64,000 bases of DNA from Lachnospiraceae bacterium (GTDB taxonomy: Bacteria > Bacillota > Clostridia > Lachnospirales > Lachnospiraceae): positions 1 through 64,000 of the forward strand of contig JAFUYB010000050.1 in NCBI GenBank assembly GCA_017470735.1, in the 5' to 3' direction. A program made the position numbers and the translations under genes. This document shows positions 44,385 through 53,795 of the stretch, one piece after another. The stretch's first letter is position 1; each line of letters begins with the position of its first letter. The notes below the pieces were generated by a model, which had not been told where the DNA came from, did no database searches, and saw nothing but the letters and a program-made list of their open reading frames with translations.

Positions 44385-45014
44385 ATGGGTAAATTCTTTT
44401 ACGCTGTTCACGCAGGGCGCACCCCGGGGATTTATACGGAGTGGTATGGTGATGGCCAGGCAGAATCGCAGGTGCATGGATACAAGGGCGCGCAGTACAA
44501 GAAATTCAAAACAATGGAAGAGGCGGAGCGTTTTATGCAGACGGGCCATGCTGTCGGAAAACCGGTGGCGGCTGAAACGGTAAACGAGGATGGCTTTCCG
44601 GAGAACTACGCATTCACCGACGGTTCGTTCAACTCTGAAACCGGGGTGTATGGCTACGGCGGATTTTTGATGCATGGGGAAGAACAGGCCACATTGCAGG
44701 GGAGCGGCGATGATCCGGAGTGGGCAGCGTCGCGGAACGTAGCTGGTGAGGTGCTGGGCGCAATGGCTGCCGTAAAAGAAGCGGAGCAGGCCGGTCTTTC
44801 GGAACTGACGATCTATTACGACTACATGGGAGTTGAATACTGGGCGACAGGTGAGTGGAAAACGAATAAAGTATCGACGCAGAATTATGCCGCGTTTATG
44901 CGAAAAGCGTCGGAAAAAATGCGCATTTCCTTTTGCCATGTCAAAGCGCACACCGGGATTCCGGGAAATGACGCGGCAGATCGGCTGGCAAAGGAAGCGG
45001 TCGGGCTGGAATGA
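44385..45014 (+). CDS. rnhA: Ribonuclease HI with N-terminal hybrid-binding (viroplasmin) domain
   Basis: Cuts RNA in RNA-DNA hybrids. The 209-residue protein starts with a hybrid-binding domain (KFFYAVHAGRTPGIYTEW...YKGAQYKKFKTMEEAERFM, residues 2-50), as in eukaryotic RNase H1 and some clostridia. The catalytic domain has the acidic set Asp in AFTDGSFN, Glu in GEVLGAMAAV, Asp in IYYDYMGVEYW and Asp in HTGIPGNDAADRLAKEA. It starts three bases after the serS stop, using GGAG within the serS end, so it is probably coupled to it. Confidence 0.93.
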   Translation: MGKFFYAVHAGRTPGIYTEWYGDGQAESQVHGYKGAQYKKFKTMEEAERFMQTGHAVGKPVAAETVNEDGFPENYAFTDGSFNSETGVYGYGGFLMHGEEQATLQGSGDDPEWAASRNVAGEVLGAMAAVKEAEQAGLSELTIYYDYMGVEYWATGEWKTNKVSTQNYAAFMRKASEKMRISFCHVKAHTGIPGNDAADRLAKEAVGLE

Positions 45015-45043
45015 CTGAAAGAGAAAAATGGTGTTCGATATAA

Positions 45044-45077
45044 AGAGGAGCCTTCGGATGACGAGGGTTCTTTTTTT
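45044..45077 (+). terminator. Intrinsic terminator after rnhA
   Basis: GAGCCTTCG (45048-45056) pairs with CGAGGGTTC (45062-45070) with two G-T pairs, followed by seven T. Confidence 0.85.
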
Positions 45078-45270
45078 GTGAGCAGATTGCAAAATGATGG
45101 ATAAAAGATGTTTTGGGTCTTGAATGAAGCGAACGACCCTTCTTGTGAAAATGAAAAGCATTCGCAAAAGAAATAAATAATTTTGGGGTGGGAATGCTGA
45201 AAAAATGGCAAGGTTTTAGGTGCTGTATTTGTGGAATAATCACAAGAATGGAAAAATCGGAAAACAAAAC
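45078..45270 (+). other. Intergenic region without a recognised gene
   Basis: An A-rich stretch of about 190 bases. Weak dyads are visible, for example AGCATTC with GAATGCT and GGGTC with GACCC, but no reading frame with a ribosome-binding site, terminator or known RNA motif. Confidence 0.6.
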
Positions 45271-45299
45271 TTGACATGGGGGGGGTGAAGTGTTAGTAT
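45271..45299 (+). promoter_or_regulatory. SigA-type promoter with G-run spacer, second copy
   Basis: TTGACA at 45271-45276 and TAGTAT at 45294-45299 have a 17-base spacer with eight G in a row. The copy at 18-45 has seven G and 16 bases. The downstream leader is shared with that copy. Confidence 0.75.
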
Positions 45300-45366
45300 C
45301 CTTGTCGAGCGAAAGAGAAACTCTCACATGTTACTTGTTTAGAGTCGAAAGGAGGATTTTGAAACA

Positions 45367-46371
45367 ATGAAAAAGACAATTGCAAAGATTATGGCAGCAG
45401 CTATGGTTCTGTCCGCAGTACCGGCTGTTGCACTGCCGACGATGACGGCTGAGGCTGCTAATACGACGGTTGAAAGCACGTATAATTCTACAACTGTTAC
45501 ACAGAGTACGGTAAATGATTTAGTTGCGGCTTCTACCTATAATCCTATTGCTTCTGATGGTTACACGGGAATTGTACTTGTTAATGGTGATAGCGCAGCT
45601 ATCACGGCGACTGGAACCAGCGCAAATACTTATGCTCAGCTTAAAGTTAGTTCTTCTGGTGAACTGCTCGTAACTGCAGATACTTCAACGAAGGATAAGA
45701 TCAAGGATCTTATCAAAGATATTAAGGACGGTAAGAACAATGTGACCATTGCGGTGACAATTAATGGCGCAACTACTAATTATGGCTTCCAGTTGGGCGG
45801 CGATTATGTAGACGGCAAGCAGTATGAAGCTGGTATCACACCGGAAGAAGGCAAGCTTGCCGATGGCGATGTGTACGCAACAATCGACAGCACGAGCGAG
45901 TTGGAAGTAAATATTGAGCGTGGTTCAAAGGATGGCATTCTTGACGACAACGATGACCTGCGTGGCAATATGCTGAACCTTAACACCGTCACTGTTGGTG
46001 GCGTAGAGTTCGATGTAGTAAAGCTTGGTGCACAGTCTCTGAAGAAAGCACACATGAAGAAGATCAAGGCTGAGAATGTCAAGAAGATCGGCAAGGGTGC
46101 TCTTCGTAAGGCTAAGCAGCTGAAGCATGCTGATTTCCAGGATTCTAACAAGACTCGTAAGATTCTGGGCAAGGCATTCTATGACTGCAAGAACTTAAAG
46201 ACCATCATCATCGACGGCCGCAAGCTGAAGACAGTCGGTAAGGACGCATTCAGCGGCGTAAAGAAGAACTGCACGGTCAAGATCAAGGCTAAGAAGTCCA
46301 AGTTTGAGGCTGACAAGAAAATGATCTTGAAGAATGGTGGCAACAAGAACCTGAAGTTCGTTCGTAAGTAA
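45367..46371 (+). CDS. Secreted leucine-rich-repeat (BspA-like) surface protein, copy B
   Basis: A 334-residue paralogue of the protein at 110. The signal peptide (MKKTIAKIMAAAMVLSAVP...AEA) differs from copy A at only a few residues. The central region (about 33-165) is unrelated in detail: Thr/Ser/Asn-rich at first, then TKDKIKDLIKDIKDGKNNVTIAV. From GDVYATI onward it rejoins copy A (DGILDDNDDLRG, KKIGKGALRKAK, KAFYDCKNLKTIIIDGRKL), with an identical end ILKNGGNKNLKFVRK. Constant ends around a variable centre suggest recombination or diversification of the exposed part. Function unknown. Confidence 0.8.
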   Translation: MKKTIAKIMAAAMVLSAVPAVALPTMTAEAANTTVESTYNSTTVTQSTVNDLVAASTYNPIASDGYTGIVLVNGDSAAITATGTSANTYAQLKVSSSGELLVTADTSTKDKIKDLIKDIKDGKNNVTIAVTINGATTNYGFQLGGDYVDGKQYEAGITPEEGKLADGDVYATIDSTSELEVNIERGSKDGILDDNDDLRGNMLNLNTVTVGGVEFDVVKLGAQSLKKAHMKKIKAENVKKIGKGALRKAKQLKHADFQDSNKTRKILGKAFYDCKNLKTIIIDGRKLKTVGKDAFSGVKKNCTVKIKAKKSKFEADKKMILKNGGNKNLKFVRK

Positions 46372-46424
46372 TTTCGGGGTCTGAAGACACCGGGAAGAAA
46401 ATTCGACAACAAACATAGGCGATA

Positions 46425-46468
46425 AGAGGGGTATGTCTTTCACTCAATAGCGTAAACCTTTTTTCGAA
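46425..46468 (+). repeat. Conserved 3' tail module, copy 3
   Basis: AGAGG (46425-46429) can pair with CCTTT (46457-46461) around TATGTCTTTCACTCAA, and TTTTTTCGAA follows. The same module closes surface protein A and the remnant at 1480. Confidence 0.7.
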
Positions 46469-46472
46469 GCAG

Positions 46473-46498
46473 CAGCCCGGCATCCGCCGGGCTGTTTG
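46473..46498 (+). terminator. Intrinsic terminator of surface protein B
   Basis: A perfect 9-bp stem CAGCCCGGC (46473-46481) with GCCGGGCTG (46486-46494) is followed by only TTT. Confidence 0.7.
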
Positions 46499-46542
46499 CT
46501 GTCATAAAGTAGGAATGGTAATGAAACATAAGACAGATTTGC

Positions 46543-46579
46543 GTACACAATTGATATATTGTGTACTTTTTATTATACT
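46543..46579 (+). promoter_or_regulatory. Promoter with overlapping palindrome before the Nudix gene
   Basis: TTGATA (46551-46556) and TATACT (46574-46579) are spaced by 17 bases. A perfect 9-bp inverted repeat, GTACACAAT (46543-46551) and ATTGTGTAC (46558-46566), covers the -35 box and could be a repressor site, or a terminator for upstream read-through since T's follow. Confidence 0.55.
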
Positions 46580-46626
46580 ATAAACGGTTGCAGATGCCTA
46601 AGCATTAGGCGGATAATACGGGAGCG

Positions 46627-47298
46627 ATGCGATGGTATCTTGCGTACGGAGATTCATTGGTCGGGGGAGGGGCATATGTGAACGAAGCACAGATTGAAAA
46701 CATGCTGCGTGGCCGCACAATGGAACGGATTGCGGTACCGGGGGAACGGGATGCGGCGGTGCTGATTCCATTGGTGGAAAAGGCCGGGGAAACCTGTATT
46801 CTGTTTGAAATCCGCAACGCGTCTATCGCGCAAGGCGGTGAGATTTGTTTCCCGGGTGGACAGATTGAGCCGGACGAATTGCCGGAAAAGGCTGCGGTGC
46901 GGGAGACGATAGAAGAATTGGCATTGGCAGAGACGCAGGTGAGCGTGATGGCGCCATTGTTTGAGATGTCCGGGCCGGGAGGCCGGCGCGTGTCGGCATT
47001 TCTCGGTGAGGTGAAAAATTATCATGATACATGGTCGGCATCCGAGGTGGAGCGGATATTTTTATTGCCCATAGATGAACTGCTTGCCTGTGAACCGCTG
47101 ACACATGACGATTGGATGGTGACCGTGACGGATGACGATTTTCCGTATGAACTGATTCCGGGCGGACGGGAGTATCCGTTTCGCAAAATTCCGCGGCGGT
47201 TTTATTTTTATAAGACAAAATACGGCGTGATATGGGGGCTGACGGCGGAGCTGCTGTATCGCCTTCTGGAATTGCTGCGGCAGCAGAAAGGGGAATGA
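46627..47298 (+). CDS. Nudix hydrolase, CoA-pyrophosphatase-like
   Basis: Nudix enzymes cleave nucleoside diphosphates linked to another group. The box is intact: FPGGQIEPDELPEKAAVRETIEEL fits Gx5Ex7REUxEE. The preceding ILFEIRNASIAQGGEICFPGG resembles the CoA-pyrophosphatase (NudL/YeaB) subgroup (usual pattern LLTxRs..lr.H.GqvsFPGG). The 223-residue frame starts at ATG 46627 with GGGAG close by; GTG at 46678, behind GGAGGGG, is an alternative that gives a shorter N-terminus. The true substrate cannot be told from sequence alone. Confidence 0.82.
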   Translation: MRWYLAYGDSLVGGGAYVNEAQIENMLRGRTMERIAVPGERDAAVLIPLVEKAGETCILFEIRNASIAQGGEICFPGGQIEPDELPEKAAVRETIEELALAETQVSVMAPLFEMSGPGGRRVSAFLGEVKNYHDTWSASEVERIFLLPIDELLACEPLTHDDWMVTVTDDDFPYELIPGGREYPFRKIPRRFYFYKTKYGVIWGLTAELLYRLLELLRQQKGE

Positions 47299-47394
47299 GA
47301 TGGCTTTGGCTGAGAATGCAGTATCAGCTGCAGGATCTGAAAGAACGATAGGTCAGGCAGAGACCGCGCGGAAAACCACAGGAAGGAATAGTCA

Positions 47395-48603
47395 ATGAAT
47401 CAGGGACAAACTCCATATAAACGAGTATTTGTGATCGTTATCGATTCCCTTGGGATCGGCGAAATGCCGGATTCTTTAAAATACGGGGACATCGGGGTCA
47501 ATACGCTAAAGCATATCGCGGACAGCCGTGAGAGTTTTGCGATACCGACGATGGCGAGTTTTGGCATCGGCAGGCTGGATGAGGTACGGCAGCTCCATGG
47601 CGATGAGCATTACAGAGGATTGTGTTTAAAGCTGCGGGAGCGGAGCCTTGGCAAGGATACGATGACCGGGCATTGGGAGATGATGGGGCTGTACATCACC
47701 AAGCCGTTTGTGACATTTACGGACACCGGATTTCCCGAAGAGCTGATCGCGGAACTTGAGCAGCGCACCGGACGGAAGATCATTGGCAATAAATCCGCCA
47801 GCGGAACAGAAATCCTCGAAGAGCTTGCCGAACGGGAAATCGAACACGGTGAGCTGATCGTCTACACTTCGGCGGACTCCGTACTGCAGATCTGCGGAAA
47901 TGAAGAGACGATGGGCGTGGAGACATTGTATCGCTATTGCGAGATCGCGCGTGAGCTTACGATGCGTGACGAGTGGAAGGTCGGGCGCGTAATCGCGAGA
48001 CCGTATACGGGCAAAAGGCGTGGCGAGTTCAAGCGCACGGCGAACCGCCACGATTACGCGTTAAAGCCATTTGGGAAGACGGTGCTGAATGCGCTCAAGG
48101 AGCATGGATTTGACGTGATTTCGGTCGGCAAGATCAACGATATTTTCGTCGGGGAGGGCATTACCCAGGCGCACAAATCAAAGTCGTCAGTGCATGGGAT
48201 GGAGCAGACGATCGAGATTGCGAAGAGCGATTTTGAGGGGTTGTGTTTTGTAAATCTTGTGGATTTTGACGCGCTTTGGGGGCATCGCCGTGACCCGGTC
48301 GGTTATGGGGATGAGCTGGAGCGGTTCGATAAAAAGCTGGCAGAATTGCTGGGCGAATTGAGAGAAGATGACCTGCTGATGATCACAGCAGATCATGGGA
48401 ATGACCCGACCTACACCGGAACGGATCATACGCGGGAGCGGGTGCCGCTATTACTGTATTCACCGTCTATGACAGAATGCGGCGTATTGCCGGAGCAGGA
48501 TACCTTTGCGGTGATCGGGGCGACGATCGCGGAGAATTTTGGCGTGGCGATGCCGGAGGGAACAATTGGTGTATCGTTATTGAGTGAAGTGCAAAAGCGT
48601 TGA
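47395..48603 (+). CDS. deoB: Phosphopentomutase
   Basis: Interconverts ribose 1-phosphate and ribose 5-phosphate (also deoxyribose phosphates) in nucleoside salvage. The 402 residues belong to the alkaline-phosphatase-like metalloenzyme superfamily: [16 protein letters not shown] (metal-binding Asp), [13 protein letters not shown] (catalytic Thr region), [15 protein letters not shown], and [19 protein letters not shown] (metal-binding Asp and His). AGGAAGGAATAGTCA precedes ATG. No other salvage gene is adjacent. Confidence 0.96.
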   Translation: MNQGQTPYKRVFVIVIDSLGIGEMPDSLKYGDIGVNTLKHIADSRESFAIPTMASFGIGRLDEVRQLHGDEHYRGLCLKLRERSLGKDTMTGHWEMMGLYITKPFVTFTDTGFPEELIAELEQRTGRKIIGNKSASGTEILEELAEREIEHGELIVYTSADSVLQICGNEETMGVETLYRYCEIARELTMRDEWKVGRVIARPYTGKRRGEFKRTANRHDYALKPFGKTVLNALKEHGFDVISVGKINDIFVGEGITQAHKSKSSVHGMEQTIEIAKSDFEGLCFVNLVDFDALWGHRRDPVGYGDELERFDKKLAELLGELREDDLLMITADHGNDPTYTGTDHTRERVPLLLYSPSMTECGVLPEQDTFAVIGATIAENFGVAMPEGTIGVSLLSEVQKR

Positions 48604-48691
48604 AAGATCATTATTTTTGTTTTGAAACCTAAGTTTAGTTCCTTGGAATGTTAAGATGTAAAATATAAAAAGTGAGAATTTTCTGATAATT

Positions 48692-48718
48692 TTAGCACTC
48701 AACACTTGACAGTGCTAA
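48692..48718 (+). promoter_or_regulatory. CIRCE operator (HrcA site)
   Basis: TTAGCACTC, nine bases, CAGTGCTAA: the consensus is TTAGCACTC-N9-GAGTGCTAA, so only one base differs. HrcA repression of clpB under non-stress conditions is predicted. Confidence 0.95.
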
Positions 48719-48734
48719 TAATCCATGGTATAAC
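48706..48734 (+). promoter_or_regulatory. Promoter of clpB
   Basis: TTGACA (48706-48711) lies inside the CIRCE element and TATAAC (48729-48734) follows after 17 bases. Binding of HrcA would block the -35. Confidence 0.85.
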
Positions 48735-48842
48735 ATAATCGTCCGATGTTTCCGCGCGTTTTAAAATAGGAAAATGATTTAACGGACACGGAAAGCAAAG
48801 CGCGAAAAGCAAAATGATTTTTGGGATCGGAGGTGGACGGTT

Positions 48843-51434
48843 ATGAACATACAGAAATTTACGCAGAAATCAATCGAAGCGATTCAGGATACAGAAAAGC
48901 TGGCCTATGACCATGGCAATCAGGAGATCACGCAGGAGCATCTGCTTCTGGCTCTGCTGCAGCAGGAAGACGGTCTGATCGGCAAGCTGGTCGAGAAAAT
49001 GGATATCGACCGGCAGTATTTTACGAATGACGCGGAGGCGATGGTCGGGGCATTGACCAAGGTGTCCGGTTCGGGCGCGGGCAATGTCTATATGAGCAAG
49101 GATCTGAACAATGTCCTGCTCCATTCCGAGGATGAGGCGAAGCGGATGGGCGACGAATATGTGTCAGTCGAGCATCTGTTTTTGTCGATGATCGCGCATC
49201 CGGGACGCGCATTAAAGGAAAAGTTCAAAGAATTCGGCATCACCAGAGACCGTTTTCTGGAGGCACTTTCGGCAGTGCGCGGCAACCAGCGCGTGACTTC
49301 GGACAATCCCGAAGCGACTTATGAATCGTTGGAAAAATACGGATACGACATGGTCGAGCGTGCCAGGGAGCAGAAGCTCGATCCGGTGATCGGCAGGGAT
49401 GCGGAGATCCGGAATGTCATCCGGATCCTGTCGCGGAAGACGAAGAACAATCCGGTACTGATCGGTGAGCCCGGCGTTGGCAAGACGGCGGTTGTCGAGG
49501 GGCTGGCGCAGCGGATCGTCCGCGGTGATGTGCCTGAGGATTTAAAGGATGTCAAGGTATTCGCGCTCGATATGGGCGCGCTCGTGGCAGGAGCGAAATA
49601 CCAGGGCGAATTCGAGGAGCGGCTGAAGGCAGTGCTCTCCGACATCAAAAGCTCGGACGGCAAAGTGCTGCTGTTCATTGATGAGCTGCATCTGATCGTG
49701 GGAGCAGGCAAAAATCAGGGCGCCATGGATGCGGGACAGCTCTTAAAGCCGATGCTGGCGCGTGGCGAGCTGCACTGTATCGGCGCGACGACATTGGATG
49801 AATACCGCGAATACATCGAAGAAGACGCTGCGCTGGCACGGCGTTTCCAGCCGGTGCAGGTCGATGAGCCGAGTGTCAATGAGGCACTGACCATCCTGCG
49901 CGGGATCAAGGACAGCTATGAAGTCTACCACGGCGTCAAGATTACTGATGACGCGCTGAAGGCGGCGGCGACACTGTCAAACCGTTATATTTCGGAGCGG
50001 TTCTTGCCGGACAAGGCCATCGACCTCGTGGACGAGGCATGCGCGTCGATTAAGTCGGAGCAGAAATCTGTTCCGTCGGAAATTGACGAACTGAATCAAA
50101 AGATCCGCGAGCTGGAGATTGAAAAGAAGAGCCTCGAGAAAGAAAAGAATAAAGAAGACGAAGAGCGTCTGGAAGAGCTGATCGCCGAGCTTGCGGAGCT
50201 GCAGGAGCAGAAGGATACCAAGATGGCGCAGTGGCGCAATGAGCAGGACGCGACGGAAAAGGTGTCGCGGCTGCGTGAAGAGCGCGACCGGCTGCGCAAA
50301 GAGATCGAGATAGAAGACCAAAAGCCGGATACCGACTGGGAGCGGATCAGTGAGCTGCAGTACGGCGAGCTGCCCAAGATCGAGCATATGATCGAGGTCG
50401 AGGAGCAGGAGCTTGGCAACCGCGAGATGCAGTATGTCCATGAGAAGGTGACAGATGAAGATATCGCGGAAATCATTTCGCGGTGGACCGGCATTCCGGT
50501 CTCAAAGCTCAACGAGAGCGAGCGCAACAAGACTTTGCATTTGGATGAGGAACTGCACCGGCGCGTGCTCGGTCAGGATGAGGCCGTCGAAAAGGTGTCG
50601 GAAGCGATCATCCGGTCGCGGGCAGGCATCAAGGATCCGGGGCGTCCGATCGGGTCGTTTTTGTTCCTCGGACCGACCGGCGTCGGCAAGACCGAGCTGG
50701 CAAAGACTCTTGCGGCGTCCTTGTTTGACGACGAGGACAATATCGTCCGTATTGATATGTCGGAATATATGGAAAAATATTCGGTGTCGCGGCTGATCGG
50801 AGCGCCTCCCGGATATGTCGGCTATGACGAAGGCGGTCAGCTGACCGAAGCGGTCCGGCGGAAGCCTTACTCGGTCGTGCTGTTTGACGAAGTGGAAAAG
50901 GCGCACCCTGATGTGTTCAATGTGCTGCTGCAGGTGCTTGACGACGGGCGGATCACCGATTCGCGGGGCAGGACGGTGGATTTCAAGAACACGATCATTA
51001 TCCTGACATCCAACCTCGGTTCGGAATACTTGCTTGATGGCGTAGGATCAGACGGGACGATCAAGAAGGAGTCAGAGGATGTGGTGATGGAGCTTTTGAA
51101 AAATTCGTTCCGGCCGGAGTTTTTAAACCGCCTGGATGAGATCATTATGTTCCATCCGCTGTCTAAGGACAATATCAGCGGTATCATCACGCTGCTTTTG
51201 GCAGAGCTGAATGCGCGGCTTGCTGACCGCGGGATTTCCGTGGAGCTGACCGATGACGCGTGCGCGTTTGTCGCAGACGCGGCTTACGATCCGGCATACG
51301 GCGCGCGGCCGCTCCGCAGGTATCTGCAAAAGCATGTCGAGACTCTGGCGGCAAAGGAGATTCTGCGTGACAATGTGCACGAAGGCGATGTGATCCGGAT
51401 CGACGCGAAGGACGGCACGTTGGTCGTGGCGTAA
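48843..51434 (+). CDS. clpB: ATP-dependent disaggregase ClpB
   Basis: ClpB, with DnaK, rescues aggregated proteins. The 863 residues show the N-terminal Clp repeat domain (to about 145), AAA+ domain 1 with [13 protein letters not shown] (Walker A) and LLFIDELH (Walker B), a long middle coiled coil at about residues 400-530 that distinguishes ClpB from ClpC/ClpA, and AAA+ domain 2 with [12 protein letters not shown] and [10 protein letters not shown]. No ClpP-binding loop is evident. Ribosome-binding site GGAGGTGG. The CIRCE operator shows HrcA control, whereas many Firmicutes control clp genes by CtsR. Confidence 0.97.
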   Translation: MNIQKFTQKSIEAIQDTEKLAYDHGNQEITQEHLLLALLQQEDGLIGKLVEKMDIDRQYFTNDAEAMVGALTKVSGSGAGNVYMSKDLNNVLLHSEDEAKRMGDEYVSVEHLFLSMIAHPGRALKEKFKEFGITRDRFLEALSAVRGNQRVTSDNPEATYESLEKYGYDMVERAREQKLDPVIGRDAEIRNVIRILSRKTKNNPVLIGEPGVGKTAVVEGLAQRIVRGDVPEDLKDVKVFALDMGALVAGAKYQGEFEERLKAVLSDIKSSDGKVLLFIDELHLIVGAGKNQGAMDAGQLLKPMLARGELHCIGATTLDEYREYIEEDAALARRFQPVQVDEPSVNEALTILRGIKDSYEVYHGVKITDDALKAAATLSNRYISERFLPDKAIDLVDEACASIKSEQKSVPSEIDELNQKIRELEIEKKSLEKEKNKEDEERLEELIAELAELQEQKDTKMAQWRNEQDATEKVSRLREERDRLRKEIEIEDQKPDTDWERISELQYGELPKIEHMIEVEEQELGNREMQYVHEKVTDEDIAEIISRWTGIPVSKLNESERNKTLHLDEELHRRVLGQDEAVEKVSEAIIRSRAGIKDPGRPIGSFLFLGPTGVGKTELAKTLAASLFDDEDNIVRIDMSEYMEKYSVSRLIGAPPGYVGYDEGGQLTEAVRRKPYSVVLFDEVEKAHPDVFNVLLQVLDDGRITDSRGRTVDFKNTIIILTSNLGSEYLLDGVGSDGTIKKESEDVVMELLKNSFRPEFLNRLDEIIMFHPLSKDNISGIITLLLAELNARLADRGISVELTDDACAFVADAAYDPAYGARPLRRYLQKHVETLAAKEILRDNVHEGDVIRIDAKDGTLVVA

Positions 51435-51464
51435 AATATGTTTTTTCAATCATAAGGATGGGCT

Positions 51465-53114
51465 ATGGCAGAAAAGAAATTTATCCTGGCGTTGGACGCG
51501 GGAACGACTTCCAACAGGGCAATTCTATTTGACGGCAATGCCGATATGGTTGCAGTGGCACAGCAGGAATTTCCGCAGTATTATCCGCAGCCCGGCTGGG
51601 TGGAGCAGGACGCGAATGAGATCTGGGAGAGTCAGTATGCCGTAGCGAAAGAGGCGATGGTCAAGGCCGGCGTGACAGCGGAGGAGATCGCCGGGATTGG
51701 CATAGCCAATCAGAGGGAGACAACGATCCTGTGGGACCGAAAGACCGGAGAGCCGGTTTATCATGCAATCGTCTGGCAGTGCCGGCGGACGGCAGGGCGG
51801 ATTGAAGAGCTGAAAAAGAGTTCTTGGAAGGCTTCGGCTGTCTCCGGCAAAGATGATTCGGATGCCGTATCCCGGCAAACTGATGCGGGAGTGGATGATA
51901 TTGTCCGCGATAAAACCGGCCTGATCTTGGATCCATATTTTTCCGCAAGCAAGATCGAGTGGATTCTTGATCATGTCGATGGGCTGCGGGAGCGTGCCGA
52001 ACGGGGTGAGATTCTGTTTGGCACGGTGGAGACATGGCTGGTGTGGAAGCTGACGGAAGGGGCGCTGCACATTACCGATGTGTCCAACGCGAGCCGTACC
52101 TGCCTGTTTAATATTCACAGCCTCAAGTGGGATGAACAGCTGCTTGGACTGTTTCACATACCGAAAAAGATATTGCCCAAAGTCGTGTCAAACAGTGAGA
52201 TTTATGGTGAAAGTGACGCACAGCTTTTTGGCGCGCCGATTCCGATCTGCGGACTGGCAGGAGACCAGCAGGCGGCGCTGTTCGGGCAGCAGTGCACGCG
52301 GGAAGGCGATGCCAAAGTGACCTATGGAACGGGCGCGTTTCTTCTATTAAATACGGGCAGCCATATTGTACGGTCGGAAAATGGACTGCTGTCCACCGTG
52401 GCGTGGCAGCTCGGGGCGGAAGGAGAAGTGTCGTATGCGTTGGAGGGCAGCATATTTACCGCGGGCTCTGCCGTGCAATGGCTGCGCGACGATGTGGGGC
52501 TGATCGCGGACTCGTCGGAGACGGAAAGCCTGGCTGAGTCGGTGGAAGACACAGCGGGCTGTTATCTCGTACCGGCATTCACCGGACTGGGCGCGCCGTA
52601 CTGGCGGGCAGATGCGCGCGGCATATTGACCGGACTGACGAGAGCGGTCAAGAGGGCGCATATCGTCCGGGCGACAGTGGAGAGTATGGCGTATCAGGTG
52701 CGTGATGTGCTGGCGCTGATGGTGGACGAACTACAGAAAGACGCGGATATGCCGAAAGAGAAGGATCCGGACAGAGCGCTTTTGATGAAGGGCGGCCGGA
52801 CAGCGGACGATGATCATCCGGTGGTCTCACATTCAGTTCTTAAGGTTGACGGCGGGGCAAGCCGGAATAATTTCCTGCTGCAGTTTCAGGCGGACATTTC
52901 CGATCAGACGGTGATTCGCCCGTCCAATGTGGAAAGCACGGCGCTCGGAGCGGTGCTTATGGCAGGTTTGGCATGCGGATTCTGGACACCGGACGAGCTT
53001 TCCGGCCTGAATCCGAAAGAACGGGAATTCACGCCGAAAATGGCGGAGGACAGGCGGCAGGTTTTATTAAAGGGATGGCACAATGCTGTAGAACGCGCAT
53101 TGTATGAAAAATAG
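51465..53114 (+). CDS. glpK: Glycerol kinase with two insertions
   Basis: Phosphorylates glycerol to glycerol 3-phosphate. The FGGY kinase motifs are present: ALDAGTTSNRAILFD, NQRETTILWDRKTGEPVYHAIVWQCRRT, TYGTGAFLLLNTG, and LKVDGGASRNNFLLQFQADI. At 549 residues it is about 50 longer than usual. One extra stretch lies near residues 121-146 (WKASAVSGKDDSDAVSRQT), another near 425-455 (KDADMPKEKDPDRALLMKG). Both are polar and sit at places that are normally loops. It starts 30 bases after clpB with a weak ribosome-binding site. No glpF or glpD is nearby. Confidence 0.93.
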   Translation: MAEKKFILALDAGTTSNRAILFDGNADMVAVAQQEFPQYYPQPGWVEQDANEIWESQYAVAKEAMVKAGVTAEEIAGIGIANQRETTILWDRKTGEPVYHAIVWQCRRTAGRIEELKKSSWKASAVSGKDDSDAVSRQTDAGVDDIVRDKTGLILDPYFSASKIEWILDHVDGLRERAERGEILFGTVETWLVWKLTEGALHITDVSNASRTCLFNIHSLKWDEQLLGLFHIPKKILPKVVSNSEIYGESDAQLFGAPIPICGLAGDQQAALFGQQCTREGDAKVTYGTGAFLLLNTGSHIVRSENGLLSTVAWQLGAEGEVSYALEGSIFTAGSAVQWLRDDVGLIADSSETESLAESVEDTAGCYLVPAFTGLGAPYWRADARGILTGLTRAVKRAHIVRATVESMAYQVRDVLALMVDELQKDADMPKEKDPDRALLMKGGRTADDDHPVVSHSVLKVDGGASRNNFLLQFQADISDQTVIRPSNVESTALGAVLMAGLACGFWTPDELSGLNPKEREFTPKMAEDRRQVLLKGWHNAVERALYEK

Positions 53115-53253
53115 TTTATAAAGAGTTCAGACATTGTTTAAAAAGAAATAATTTAAGAAGAAAGGATCATGCATATTGAAACCGGAAATTGAAGAAAAAC
53201 CGGGAAAGTACAGCAAATAGAACGAATGCACCCGAAAAAATACAAACTTACGA

Positions 53254-53291
53254 AAAAAATCCTTGCAACCGCAGGGATTTTTTGATATAGT
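53254..53291. promoter_or_regulatory. S10 operon promoter fused with a bidirectional terminator
   Basis: AAAAAATCCTTGC (53254-53266) pairs with GCAGGGATTTTTT (53271-53283), a complete terminator for glpK. The -35 box TTGCAA (53263-53268) lies in its stem and loop, and TATAGT (53286-53291) with TG upstream is placed at 17 bases. The one segment ends upstream transcripts and starts the S10 operon. Confidence 0.75.
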
Positions 53292-53297
53292 ACAAAA

Positions 53298-53422
53298 GCT
53301 ACTGTGTGAACCGCTGGCGTATGGGTGTGGGGACAGTATGACACACCCGGAAGCGTGTAATGTTCAGATGTGACAGGTCGTCCGGCGGCGGCGATGTCGC
53401 ATAAATCGTAAAGGAGGCTATA
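53298..53422 (+). promoter_or_regulatory. S10 operon leader
   Basis: About 125 bases of untranslated leader contain a hairpin GGGTGTG / CACACCC and GC-rich sequence before AAAGGAGG. S10 leaders are L4-regulated in E. coli; whether that holds here cannot be told. The stretch between glpK and the promoter (53115-53253) shows no gene. Confidence 0.4.
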
Positions 53423-53743
53423 ATGGCAACACAACAGGTGATGCGGATTACGCTGAAGGCGTATGATCATGCACTCGTGGATGCATCCGCGCAGAAGATC
53501 ATCGAGACAGTCCGCAAGAACGGTGCAGAAGTGAGCGGCCCGATCCCGCTTCCGACTAAGAAGGAAGTCGTGACGATCTTGCGTGCCGTGCACAAGTACA
53601 AGGATTCCAGAGAGCAGTTCGAGCAGAGGACGCACAAGCGCCTGATCGATATCCTGACCCCGACCCAGAAGACGGTCGACGCGCTCTCGCGTTTAGAGAT
53701 GCCGGCAGGTGTCTACATAGATATCAAGATGAAAACAAAGTAA
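53423..53743 (+). CDS. rpsJ: 30S ribosomal protein S10
   Basis: S10 is part of the 30S head and, as NusE, of antitermination complexes. The 106 residues show [40 protein letters not shown] and [28 protein letters not shown], all typical. AAAGGAGGCTATA precedes ATG. It opens the S10-spc operon, followed by rplC after 52 bases. Confidence 0.97.
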   Translation: MATQQVMRITLKAYDHALVDASAQKIIETVRKNGAEVSGPIPLPTKKEVVTILRAVHKYKDSREQFEQRTHKRLIDILTPTQKTVDALSRLEMPAGVYIDIKMKTK

Positions 53744-53795
53744 CTAATTTATACGAATATGGGCACACCCCGTATTCCGCTGTAAAGGAGGCAAT

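Noticed and set aside
43704..45167. Long minus-strand open frame of 487 codons opposite serS and rnhA
   Set aside because: It covers genes with strong family motifs on the other strand, has no ribosome-binding site or recognisable domain, and is explained by the codon bias of the genes opposite.
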